A stretch of 64,000 bases of DNA from Gracilariopsis chorda. Taxonomy: Eukaryota > Rhodophyta > Florideophyceae > Gracilariales > Gracilariaceae. Under the pieces are notes generated by a model, which made no database searches, was not told the origin of the DNA, and was given only the letters and a program-made list of their open reading frames with translations. Below are positions 1-11,403 of this stretch, one piece after another. Position numbers and translations under genes: made by a program. The number at the start of each line of letters is the position of its first letter. Position 1 is the first letter of the stretch. Location of the stretch: the NCBI GenBank assembly GCA_003194525.1, contig NBIV01000195.1, forward strand, positions 62,001 to 126,000, read 5' to 3'.

Positions 1-1429
1 CCACAAACGAACCACGAATGTGGTTGTTGCCTTGCGGGCACCGGGGCTAGAAGATCAATGCAAAGGTGTGAGCACCAGCGATGGGTAGGTCACGTGTGTG
101 AAACGATGCGGCGGAGGGGCGGAGGCTCAGCGTAGTCAGAATGATATTAGTATCAGAAGAACCTGTGTCAAGCACAGCAACACGAATAAACAAAAGAGCA
201 AAACGAAAAAAGTCAGCTGTAAAACGCGCGAGAATATCCTCGGAACAAAGAGCTACTGCTCAGAAACAATTAAGTACTGATACTATAGGTGCTCCTGTGT
301 CGTAAACGACTTAGGATTCCTGACGGTCTGACCAACAAGTCAAGAACCGAGGGTGTTGGTTGGCCTTTGCCTACCTCACCTGCACAGGTCACCCTTTACT
401 AGGCTGCGAAGCTACTCAGTCGTATGACTGTAGGGTCTAAATGTGTGGCTCTCCACTAACTACAGTAATAAAATATAAGAAAATAAAATAAATAAGTAGT
501 GGAGGCCCACTACAGTACCATGCACAGCAGTGCAGTGCTAAATTACTATTCGTAGTCCACATTCCTCCATAAAGGGGTTCCTTTCATAGTCCTCGCTGAA
601 CAGCCATGTACTGCAGCGGAAAGCAACGAACGCCGTGCTCGACTTAGCTCATTATTCGGTGATCCGATACCAAAGCATCTCGAATGCTCCATGCACCAAA
701 AGATATTCGGGATATTTTCTCGTTAGAGGTGAGCCCAGTTGGGTAGAGCCCTCCCAGGAGTGGAAAGACTATGTCGGGTTGTAAGGCCGAGGCCAGCCGT
801 CGCGAATTGCGCAGGGAGGCTAAGGAAAGAATCTGGTATCCGCAGGAGCGGTGTGTGGGGGTGGTCGTCCTCTAGAGAGGTGAGGTTTCCACGTTAGTGG
901 AACTCGCGAACACGAGCTGTGGGTAGCGGGAAAGCCACCCTGTAACGGGAAAAGAAAGGGGGAGCTGAGTCACGAGTGCCGTGACGAAGACTAACGGAAG
1001 TGCCAGTAAATAAATATTATACACGGCGAACACCAAGACAGTTGGAATAACAATCCGAATACTCGGGTCCTTTAAATAGGCGAGGGGGTTAGACTTTCCG
1101 TATGCTACGGTGCTTCCCTCCAAGGAGGAGTAGAGAACACACGAAGGCGGTGAGGTCTATAGCCAATTCCCCAGGTGGGGTCCCTTGCTGGGGAAGGTTT
1201 ACTGGTGGGACGGCAACTCGCCGGCGCACTAAGTACCAACCATCCCAGAAATGGGTATAAAAATAATCAATAAAATTAACGAAATTACTCCACTTTGGTG
1301 GTTCATGCCCACTATTGTGACCAACCACCAAGTAACTCTTCCCCGTCCCACGTGTCATATCCACTATTAGTGGTCGTAGTTCATGCAATGACTACATTAC
1401 CGAAACCTACGGGAAATCAACCAAGTTCC
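1..1429. other. Unassigned sequence at left edge
   Basis: I see no supportable gene here. The open frames are short, overlap on both strands and match nothing I recognise. An AT-rich patch near 465-500 and a few short GC-rich runs are the only compositional features. The retroelement homology that becomes clear near 1430 does not extend leftwards, so that element copy appears truncated at its 5' side and this stretch may be older flanking DNA or unrelated transposon debris. Confidence 0.4.
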
Positions 1430-2762
1430 AAGAATCACTCCCTGAGGGCATTGCACTTCATTACTCAGCAAGACGTTCAATTGGTAGATACCAATCACGC
1501 GTAAATTCGGTGATATGTACTTAGAGTCCGACGTCTCTGAGATACTGTACACAAATAATGAACTCCGGAAAATGCATATGCACTTCTACCATCCAAGTGC
1601 GAACAAGCTTTTTAACTCGATCTCCCGAGCGAAGCCAGAAAATGCCACACCCGAGACTAGGAAACTCATAGGAATTATTTCAAAATCATGTGCTACTTTC
1701 CAACGTTTTGCACCCCGGCCACAGTCCTTTCAAGTATTCATTCCAGGCAAAATAATATTCCACAGTGAAATTGCTTTGGATGTTATGTTTTTGGACAAAA
1801 TGCCAGTTCTAAACATTGTTGATACACATACGCACCTCAGCTTTGCAGTTATCGTCAAGAGTCAAACCACTGAAGCAATCTGGTACGCATTTCTCAGTTG
1901 TTGGGATACATTGTACATTGGATATTCAGACAATATGAAATTGGATAAAGCCATACAATTCATATCCGCTCAATGAAAAGAACTGAACGCATGGCTGGAA
2001 TCAAATTACAAATATCAGGTGTTGAAAGTCACAATCCCATTGGCCAAGGTGAACAGTAACATGAACTCTTACGTCATATCTATCAAAAGATTTGTTACAA
2101 CGGGCACGACGTCCCTATCGATCTAGCTTTTCCACTTGCTGTCAGAGCTATGAACGATAAAATGAAACTCGAAGGACTTGTGCCTTCACTACTCGTATTT
2201 GGAGATTTTCCTCGCTTTCCCCTCTTTAGCACAGAATATCCAAATAACGAAGAGCGCATGAGAGCTCTTGAACTCTAGCGCACTGAGATGAAAACAATCA
2301 CTTTGGAGCTTCGTTTGCGCCGTTCGATCGTCCTTCGCATTCCATCTGCCGCATCCACAAACTTGAAGATTGGACACGAAGTTCTAGTTCACCATGAGGA
2401 CTTGAAGCCAACATAATGGACTGGACCCTACAAATTTGTGAAAATTGACGACAAGCTGGTCTACATTAATCGCAATGGAGAACCAGTCCAACATTCCTAT
2501 TGCGCAAATCAAACCCTTCCATCCTGACAAACGAATGGACAAACTTCATACTTGTCTCAAACCAATACGTGCTGCTGATTTTCAACTCTATGATGTTGAA
2601 ATCACTGAAGTGTTAGGTTCTTCCGACCACCGTCGGAGTTTACCAACATTCAGTGAAGCCAAAAGAAAATAGCTGGCAGGATTAGTATCCGGTGGGTCGT
2701 GGAACGTCATTAGATAAGACGAAGTGTCAGAAGTCGCCCACATTCTTACTAAGAATACCCTG
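1430..2762 (+). pseudogene. Decayed copia-like pol fragment (GAG-pre-integrase, integrase, start of RT)
   Basis: The open part (1515-1976) reads as a GAG-pre-integrase region, with KMHMHFYHPSANKLF near its start, followed by the integrase strand HSEIALDVMFLD. Coding continues past the stop at 1974-1976: VESHNPIGQGEQ with an in-frame TAA where a Tyr is expected, then GLVPSLLVFGDFPRFP and the C-terminal stretch LKIGHEVLVHHEDLKP. After a frameshift it reaches the integrase tail and a piece that resembles the start of reverse transcriptase (TFSEAKRK, LAGLVSGGSWNVI) before homology ends near 2762. Several stops and at least one frameshift make it dead. The first bases match the right edge of the window (63,950-64,000) closely, including the stretch around ACGCGTAAA, so both ends carry the same family. 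The copy lacks Gag, protease and most of RT-RNase H. Confidence 0.75.
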
Positions 2763-5375
2763 TGAACACCAAAATGGACGAAATATGGCCGGCATGTGAC
2801 CGAGATGTGGCCGTTCAAATCCAAAATTTGGGACAGAGATTATCTAGTCGAGATAAGCAAGTTGGGTTCAAAGCAATGTGAACAGAATGTGGCCAGAATG
2901 TTCCAAAAATACGGCTATGATGCCGACCATATTTGATTTCTGTTAGCCAGATACACGTTCTCCCAAATCGTCGACTTAAAGTGTCAAATCTTGGTCATAT
3001 ATTGGACATATTCCGGCCATTTATGAACTTGATAGGGACTTCCTGAGATGTAATCAGGGAAGGAGACCTTCCAGAGAATATCTTGACTCAGTGCAGTCTT
3101 GCATCAAGGCCAACTCTTCGCTATGTGGGTACAATGGTGAGACAAAAATCGAAAATCGACAAAAACGGTGTACAAACTATTGCTGCTAGGTATTTTTTTA
3201 TACGTAATTGGCTCGCAAAAACGCAAAATACAGCGAAATACTAATATTGAAAACCTGCCCAGAATCATTGGAGGAGATGAACCAAGTAAAAGAGTTACGT
3301 TAGTGAACATATGGGCCTCAATGCCAAAAGCGAAAGTCATTGATCATTTAACAGCAGAAATACAGTGGAGGGTAAAAAATCCCCATTACTGGATCGTTAC
3401 ACTTATGAAGATGTGATTGAAGACCATTTAGAATGGATTGTATATCTCTAAAGATCGAAAAGTTTCAAAATTTTAAACACTACTTCAGCCAGAACGATTA
3501 AGTTGCAAATCGTTTAAAAATGCAGCAAAGAGACGAATTGTTGCACTAATGCTAGAGCGTTTAACACAGAACGCAGAATAACGACTGAAAATAGTTATGA
3601 GTATCCTTCACTGTTTTAATATCGTGTAGTACAGTAGCCAATTGGCTAAAGAACTAAATATTCTCAACAGCTTTATTTTGTACATTAGCAAGCCGAATTG
3701 TAAATTGTATTCTTAAATTTCTGTGGGAAACTTCAAATGATTTGGGAAGAAAACATTTTGATACCATATTGCGTAAATGCAACGCAATTTGGTAAAAAAT
3801 ATTGTTCTTTCCAATCCACAAAATTATTTCCCTAAAAGTAGTTTAACATCCTTATCAGTAGGTTTAACGTCATTGTATTGAAGCATTGGTAGCATAGTGT
3901 TTTCAAATCCTTCAAATGTAGAAAAATAATGGTTTTGTTAATTGTCGATTCAAATGGGCATTGAAAATTTTCTTGACCATTGAAAAAACGTGTTGTATTT
4001 TGAATGGATTTGGTTGAAAAGAATACGCTTGATTGAAATCTTTTGAAACTTTGGTTGTGGTTTTGGGCAACATTTATTTTAAATATCTTTAGTGTTTTAA
4101 TATCTGATATGCCAAGTGTCATCTGTCTTTAAAGGAATGCAGCTAGAAGGTTATCAACGTTTTGTTAACTGTTTCATGCTGAAAAAAGGTATGATTTGTC
4201 GTTTGTGTGAGTGCTAGTTTTTCTGTCTATGGTTTTGTATTTGGCGAATGTCTGCTACGGACAACATATATGCTATTTTATAGCACTCGTCTGATAGATT
4301 TGCGCATTCTTTGTGTTGCTAAATTGATATTTCTGAAAGACGTGTCTTTGGCAGAGTACTGGGAAACTTGCTCATACGTATTCAGATTCTGAATTTCAGA
4401 AGTACGTCTGTACCCATTTATATTAGCTAGAGTTAATTGTTCTGCTAGTTCTATTTCGTTGTTTTATTTCGTTGACCGTTAATTATCCACACTTGAACCA
4501 AGCACGTTGAAGCGAGTGCGTTACCTCAAGCGGCCGTATCATAATGTGCGGAGTGCAGACACACCAAATTTCAATAGGAAAACCGGAACCACGATTACGC
4601 GACCCCGTGACCGAGTGCTCGTTGACAAGCTGTCACGTAGACGCGTAACCTTCTGCTGCCATGCGAATCACACCCAAGTTACAGTAACTGTAGGTTTCCA
4701 TCTAAACCCTCGGTACATTGAACCGCTTCCTACGCGAGGAGCGTTCAGAGCAATGTTCAAAATGGGAGGGCATTCCTTACTGTACCGAGTGCTTGCCCAA
4801 CTACGCCGACGGGAAGCAGTTTTTTCTTTTGTCTTTGTTCACAAGCACCGGCAGCTTTACGATGCACTGCAAGCTTTTCCTTTTTGAAGCACATGGTGCT
4901 GCGGGTGATTCTTGTCCTAGCTCAGGCCGAAATGACATACTGTCAATTGCATCTGGTCTTCTTGCCGTTGGATGCAGAAGCACACAACAGTAACGTTGTA
5001 AGGGTGTCGTCGTAACCCAAGTAAAGGGTTCTCGTCAACTATTTCCTTCCTTTGTGACAAATTCAAGATACAGTCTTCTAAGCACATTCTGATTGCGTTC
5101 ATCAATTTGGGTTCCATGTCACTGGATGATACTGCACACAGCAGCACGACACCAATCTTGGACTCGCCGTTGAGTATAATTTTAGTGCGCGTACAGCCAC
5201 ACGCCTTTTGATTGCGTTTCCGGTCTCACCCGTATCGCGTATCAGAGATATCCAAATGGGGCCACATTGTCGTTTATTCGTCAAGTCATGTGGCCGGCAT
5301 TCCTTTCTTTCCTACCTGTAACGCATAACGCAATAACCGGAGGTACCAACAGACAACTATGTGCACGCAAGACGG
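2763..5375. other. Intergenic, no gene recognised
   Basis: About 2.6 kb separates the retroelement relic from the promoter side of the bestrophin gene. The section 3100-4500 is AT-rich with many stops. Open frames at 3168-3416 and 4507-4887 have no family motif I can defend, and the latter overlaps equally long frames on other strands. GC rises from about 4500 towards the bestrophin start. Confidence 0.4.
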
Positions 5376-5382
5376 ATATATA
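5376..5382 (+). promoter_or_regulatory. Possible TATA-like element of the bestrophin gene
   Basis: An ATATATA heptamer lies in otherwise GC-rich DNA about 170 bp upstream of the ATG at 5551. Position and composition are compatible with a core promoter leaving a 5' UTR of roughly 140 bp. No transcript evidence is available and such heptamers arise by chance, so this is weak. Confidence 0.25.
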
Positions 5383-5550
5383 CGGATGAGTCGGTTGAGC
5401 TGCATATATCCAAGGCGCAAACCGCCCCCGTCCTTAAAGCATCTCTCACCATTGCTAATTCGTTATTCCCCTGCACGCACCACAACCGGACAAGCGTAGC
5501 TGCTCTTCGATTCGTTCCGTTCGCTCCTCCTCCGGGAGATTACACCGACT

Positions 5551-8500
5551 ATGTCGGCTGCAGAACCATCGCCGTCCGAGAGTACCCACCCCGAGTTTGA
5601 TTCCAGGCTCGAACTCGATTCCGAACTCTACAAGGAAACCCCTCTCACCGAGAAAAGCGTAGAAGCGCCGCCTCATGGCCCATCATACCGTCAGTTTGAG
5701 CATCGCGTCGTCGCACTACGTCTTCGCAGCGCAAAGGCCACCGGGCAGCTCGGCTCCGGACAACCAGAGTCTAATCCCGCTGACTACTCCAGCCTGCTGG
5801 CTGTCTTGCAGACCATTCCGTATAGAATTCTCGTGTTTCAGCTCGTATGGAGTACGCTTGTTACCCTCGTAGCGTACGGACTTGCCCCGCGTGAGGATAG
5901 TTCCATCAGTTGGTTCTCTGTTGAGTTCTGGACTTCTCGGTTGGTTGTTTCCTCTTCGGTTTCGTATGGCGTTGGCTGGGCGCTGTTTGTGTTGTTGGGC
6001 TTCTTCATTAGAGAGGCCAGTAACCGTTACTGGGAGGCTCAACTCAACTGGACTCAAATGACGGGAAACCTTCGCCAGACTGTTCGTCATTTGCGACAGA
6101 ACTATCCAGCAGGTACTTGGCATGACAAGGATATCGACCGTATAGTTGCTCATCTAATCGCGTACCCAATCGCATTGAAGATGCTTCTCCGGGGGGAGAA
6201 GGAGAGAGAACAGTTGCAAGGCATACTCCACGAGGATGACATTGATGATGTTCTCAACTCAGATGCCATGCATTGGTATTGCATGCGAGTCGTTCGCACA
6301 TATCTCAGCGCTTCTGAAGACGACCAAGCACACTCTTTTGATTGCGCCGCAGCGGAGAAAACGCCGGCTGGCTGGGGTGTGCGCTACGTAATCATGGACG
6401 TCATAGACGCTGTAGACATGAGTGCAAATGCCATTGTGAAGATCGCTAACTCCAGTCCCTCAGCCGGATACGTCACTCATTTACATATCTTTCTCTACAT
6501 TTGGTTGTTCTTCCTGCCTCTGGCTCTTGTACAGAGCAGCGGATGGTAAGTATCAAGGTAACCCTTTCCTACAGAACCGTCAAGTGTCCTGGTACACTTC
6601 TGCTACATGATCCTAACTAACTGATGCGCATACTGCCGTTCTACCTTCCTTTCCGAGTGTAGGTTCACAATTCTTTGGGCTGTTCTCACTTCATACGGTG
6701 TAGGCATGCTGTTCACTATTGGTCAAGCGTTGACCGATCCTTTTGGTTACGATATGCAGGATGTCAAGCTCAACCACCTTGCCGCAGATACCGCTCTTCA
6801 GGTTCTTAACGCGTTCGCCCGTGATCCGCTGGAGCTCACGACTGTGGTGCAAAAGAATCACGATACACCGTTTTGGTTGGAGAAACCCGTAGGTGGATCT
6901 ACCGAAGATCCAATCAAGCCCCCAAAGGGTCCAGGTCTGCTCAAACGGCTGATCATCAACCGTATCGCAAACATCGGCAAGGGAGTGTTTCTTTACGTCC
7001 TTGTCGTCGTAGTGTGGAGCGCGTTTTTGTTGTTTCTCACATGGGGTAGACGCACAGACGAGACAACATGCAGGTGGTGGTGCATTTATATTCCTGTTGA
7101 TTCCTCAATCACATCCTATGTAAGTCTGGGTATCTTCCTCATTCTCGGCTTTTGGATGAATGTTGCATACAGCCGGTACTGGCGGGCGTTGCAGTTGTGG
7201 CAGAGTAAGATCCGAACCTGCATCGAAGAATTAGCATTTCAGTTCGCAGTTATGTGCAAACCGGGTACCTGGCATGATCGTGATCGAGAGCGCCTTTTCT
7301 CCCACGTAGTTGCACTTTGCTACGCAGCTAAATTCAAGCTTCGGGGAAGCAGAGACACGAGTGAGTTGAACGAATTCCTTTCTCCTCAAGACGTCACTGC
7401 GTTTGACGAGTCCGATGACTTCTTTGTTCATGCCACAGATGTCGTTTTCGGCTATCTCAACAGCGTTGACAGTGCTCACGAAAGCGCTACTCAAGTTTCG
7501 ACGTGCCCTCTCAACTTCACTATCTACACCTTGGGATATACGCTCTGGGGTCTGGAATGGACGATACAAGAGTGCGCAGCCATCCACCAGTTCCCTATAT
7601 CTCCGTCCTTCACCACGCATCTGAAGGTGTTTACGTTCTTCTGGCTGGCTCTGCTACCACTGTCGCTGATAAGCTTCTCTGGGTTTTTGTCGTTCTTGTA
7701 TATCATCCCAATCAGTTACTCAATCATCAACCTCATCAAAATCGGGAGCAACCTTGCCGATCCGTTTGGGTTCGATAAGGAAGACATTCCATTGGACGTG
7801 CTGTGCGATGAAATCAAAACATCTGTTCATAATTTGTACCACGAGACAAAGGGTGGCATGGTTTCATACGTTCGGCCATCGACCTATTCTCGAGAAATGT
7901 TCAGAGCAAGGCAACTTTCTGCGGATCCGGTCACATGTAATGTGGAAGAGCTGAAAGAACCTACAGCCCTATGGCGCAGATGGTTCAGGAAATCGAATAG
8001 CTCTCATGACCAATCTACACATCCCACTGTTGTGGGGTCCTTGAGGTCGCTGTTTGACAAAATGCCGTCGGTATCACTTCGGTACATGATACTGGTTATA
8101 GTATGGACAATTATGGCTGTGTTCTTGTCATATGGGTTGTCGTTTTCATGGTCTGATGAGAAACGCGACCAATGTCTTTGGTGGTGCAGTCCGATAGATG
8201 TTGATGTGAGTGTTCTGGCGAATATCGGGTTCGCTTTATTCATGATTCTTAGTTTCCGCGCTTCTGATGCTATTGGAAGGTATGAGGAGGGTGCGATGCT
8301 CGTCTACGACATTGAAATGAACCTACGAAATCTGGCCATTGAAATCGTGCAGAACTTTCGGGACGGTTTCTTTCATGAGAAGGACAAGGAGAGGATAGTC
8401 GCACACATCGTTCAAATACCACTGTGTTTTCGCGATCGCTTGCTGGGCATCGAAAGAAAGGAAGCGGATGAGAAGGAAGGACTGCTTTCCGATGAAGACA

Positions 8501-11403
8501 GGCACGCTTTCGAGTCGAGTGCTTATCCGATTGAGCATCTTCTTCAGACAGTTGAAGGGTACCTTCTACTTCAAGATTCCCCCTCTCGTGAATATCCCCA
8601 CATCAGTGATGATCGGATAAATGGAGCGCTGAATGGAACCATGTTGAGTAGAATCGCAGCAACCCGTACCACCATTTCCAGGGCTTTGGGTGTGAAGAGA
8701 TTTCCTGTTATTGAGAGCTATACTCAACATCAGCACATGTTCACAGTACTGTGGCTCGGTCTTCTTCCCCTAGCAATGGCACCGAGCACAGGCTTTTTCA
8801 CTATACTGTGGGCTCCGATTATTTCATTTGGCGTGCTTGGTCTTGAAGAGATAGCTGCCAGACTGGTGGACCCGTACGGAAACGATGCGATTGACATTCC
8901 TTTGGAGAAAATGTGTACCGAAGCTGCAGCCGGTGTTCTTGGAGGTGTACAAAGCGTTGAATGGGGATTATCTCGCCACATCCACCCTATGCTTTCAGAC
9001 AACAACCCACAGCTTGGAACAGTTCTTCAGAAGAGATCCGTTGGTAATGAATATACCCTGCCTCATTTCGATGATTCACAGGAGTCCTCAATGTTTGGGG
9101 ATGGCACTCCTGTACGGTTCAGCGGGCCCAAGTCCCCCAAGATGAAGCCTGGGTTCTATGCTCATGTAATGCGCTCTGTTCCGTGGTGGTTGCTGCTATA
9201 CGTAACTGTTTGGACGACGATAGGAACCATCATTTCCTATGCTGCGAGGAAGAGAGGTGACGATGTTGTAGCCAGATGGTGGCAGTCGAACTTCAGTGTT
9301 AACTCGACGGTGGCGACGTACATTTCGTTTGCAGGTACGAATCCTTCATTGGTTGCCGGTCCTTAATGAGATGAAGATACGAGCGACTAACTGTTTTCTC
9401 TACTCGTGTTTGCATTTGGTGTTGTGGACATCAGCGTTTATGCTTCTTGGTTTCTTCGTGAGATCGGCGTTTGTGCGGTACATATCGGCTGGAAGCGTGT
9501 GGGGTGCCCGACTGCGTTCCTCGTGTCACGCACTTGCGACCCAATTCCAAGTACTGTTCGAGGAAGGAACTTTTCATGATGGGGATCACCGTCGGATCAT
9601 TGCGCATGTGGCAGCGATTCCGTTGGTGTTGAAAGCTGAACTTCGCAACTCACGAGACATACGGGAAATCAAGGGGCTGCTGTCATTTGAGGATGTTGCT
9701 CGTATTCAGTGCGCTGATAGTATGGTAAGCCATTGTGTGGACGTCTTACGCTCATACTTCTTGGGTGTACAGAGCGATAATGCTGCGAAGCACAAACCAT
9801 TTCATTTTGGAAGTCGAGTGTCATTTGTGAAGTATGAGATCATTGAGCTAGAGAAGATGATTCGAGAATCCAAGTTCCTCCGATCATTTGAGATTGCACC
9901 AGGGTTCCTGATATTGCTGAACACGTTTCTTGGGCTTTGGTTCCTGATCCTACCCTTTGCTATTGCAGAGCATTCAGGTACGAGCGCATGCGTCGATTAC
10001 AATGTTCAGAGTAGCTACGCGAACAAGTACTAACAATCACCCACTGCCTTGATGGTGCGTACAGGCTGGTTTACTATATTATGGATTCCGATCATTGCGT
10101 ATGGTGTACTAGGGTAAGTTGACGAAACAATTCGTTTACTGCTGTTGCCGAGAGTGAAACCAGTTCACACTAACTTCTTTCATATTGTTGCAACAGAATG
10201 TACTCGATTGCGAAGGAATTACAGTTCCCGTTTGGAACAGATCTGAACGACCTGGATCTAGACACAATGGCCGATGAGATTGTGGCGGACTTGTTGTTTG
10301 TTCAGAAGCACTTGACGCGGAATTCGGAGAAGTTCGTGCGCGCATCCAGCATCGAACCATTCTGGACGGAAAGATCTGACAACGGACAGAAGCCAGTGAA
10401 CAAAGGATTCAAGGAGCGAATGCGCGAGAACTTGAAACTGGCGTTGAACACATTTTCTCTTTGGCAGACAACTGTGATACTGATATGGACTGCGTTGTGT
10501 GTTCTGGCAGCGTGGTTGGTATCTCGGGAATTCCCGTTCTCGGACGAGATTGAAGAAGGGTGTTCGATGTGGTTCTGTTCGCGGATTGCAGTAAGTGGTG
10601 AGGTGAAGGAGTATGTAGGATTTGCGTTGTTCCTACTGCTGGGCTTCCGCCTATATGAGAGCCACGGTCGCTATATGCAGGGAATAGGTATCTGGTCTCA
10701 GATCAAAGGTATTCTGCATCTGCTTTCCAACAGGATTTTCGAATGTTACTACGGCGGGGAATGGCATGAACAGGATGTAGAAAGGGTTGCTGCACATTTG
10801 GCGGCGTTCGCGGTGACGATCATGGGCAAACTGAGGGGCGAAGATTGCGAAGACAGACTAAGGAAAATCCTAAGCGAAGAAGACTGCGACCAATTGCTAC
10901 GCGCCCATGACCGAAGTGATTACTGCTTGGACGTGCTGCACTACTACTTGTCAGAAGGAGATCGTTGGTCTGCTTACAAGGAAAAGAGCCACGCCGGATG
11001 CAACGAGCACTGGATATTCTTTTGGTATTTGAAGGATTTGCGATTTAAGGCGGTGGACTTAGAAGAAATAGTGAACATCCCAATGCCGTATGGATATGTT
11101 CAACATTTGAGGATCTTTCTGTTTATCTGGTTGTTGTTGTTGCCGCTAGGGTTTGTGGAGTCGTCCGGGTGGCTGGCCATACTCTGGATTGGATTTATCT
11201 CGTATGGAATTGTTGGGATTGAGAAGTGGTCGTCCGAGCTGGCGAATCCGTTTGGGAAGGACTTGTCGGACGTGCCGCTGGAAGAAATTGTTGATGAAAT
11301 CTGCGATGTCGTGAAGCAGAACTTGATGTTGTACAAGGATGGGGTACAGCCGTTTATTCGTCAAGAACGCAATTCCTTCCCGCATGTGATGGAATCAGAG
11401 TAG
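5551..11403 (+). CDS. Five-unit tandem bestrophin-like anion channel (1,821 aa, 5 exons)
   Basis: Exons are 5551-6545, 6663-9334, 9435-9977, 10065-10113 and 10197-11403; all phases join without a stop. Five homologous units lie at about residues 85-410, 428-740, 795-1100, 1168-1465 and 1500-1801. Each has a first membrane helix, a second helix ending in L-(G/S)-F-x7-R-Y, a W/F-H-(D/E)-x-D segment followed by a (K/R/D/E)-L-(R/L)-(G/N) turn, a C-terminal membrane pair around (S/T)G(W/F), and an (N/D/F)P(F/Y)G-x-D-x2-D-x-x-L motif at about 357, 698, 1068, 1430 and 1770. These match the bestrophin/UPF0187 family, whose members are Cl-/HCO3- channels built from five single-unit subunits. The Phe aligned with the family's neck Phe84 (human numbering) is present in all five units (about residues 151, 495, 863, 1229, 1570). 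Inference: one chain could make a complete pentamer-like pore. The ATG at 5551 is the first in frame before unit 1; the N-terminus (1-80) is polar with no clear signal peptide. Substrate and membrane are unknown. Confidence 0.88.
6546..6662 (+). other. Intron 1 of bestrophin gene (117 bp)
   Basis: It begins GTAAGT, ends GTGTAG, and contains overlapping CTAAC branch-point motifs at 6613-6621, about 41-45 nt before the acceptor. It splits a Trp codon (TG|G) in the SSGW motif closing unit 1. Splicing joins the SGW to FTILW, as in the uninterrupted units. Confidence 0.9.
9335..9434 (+). other. Intron 2 of bestrophin gene (100 bp)
   Basis: It begins GTACGA, ends ATCAG, and has a GACTAAC branch point at 9385-9391. 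It lies inside the second membrane helix of unit 4. Removing it restores the helix (ISFA joined to AFMLLGFF) that aligns with the other four units; reading through gives a stop within 11 codons. Confidence 0.9.
9978..10064 (+). other. Intron 3 of bestrophin gene (87 bp)
   Basis: It begins GTACGA, ends TACAG and has a perfect TACTAAC at 10028-10034, 30 nt before the acceptor. It splits the Gly codon of HSGW in unit 4, four nucleotides away from the site equivalent to intron 1 in unit 1. Confidence 0.9.
10114..10196 (+). other. Intron 4 of bestrophin gene (83 bp)
   Basis: It begins GTAAGT, ends CAACAG and has CACTAAC at 10168-10174. It leaves a 49-nt micro-exon (10065-10113) that encodes only the last membrane segment of unit 4, GWFTILWIPIIAYGVL. 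The joined protein continues GMYSIAKEL in the same way as the other units. Confidence 0.88.

Noticed and set aside
1089..1388. 99-codon minus-strand frame with GTGKS, resembling a nucleotide-binding loop
   Set aside because: The surrounding residues do not form a P-loop domain and an overlapping frame on the other strand is equally long.
3168..3416. Open frame containing RIIGGDEPS, reminiscent of the start of trypsin-like proteases
   Set aside because: No catalytic His, Asp or Ser motif follows and the surrounding DNA is AT-rich with many stops.
4507..4887. 126-codon open frame upstream of the bestrophin gene
   Set aside because: No motif, and other frames on both strands are open over the same interval, as expected from local composition.
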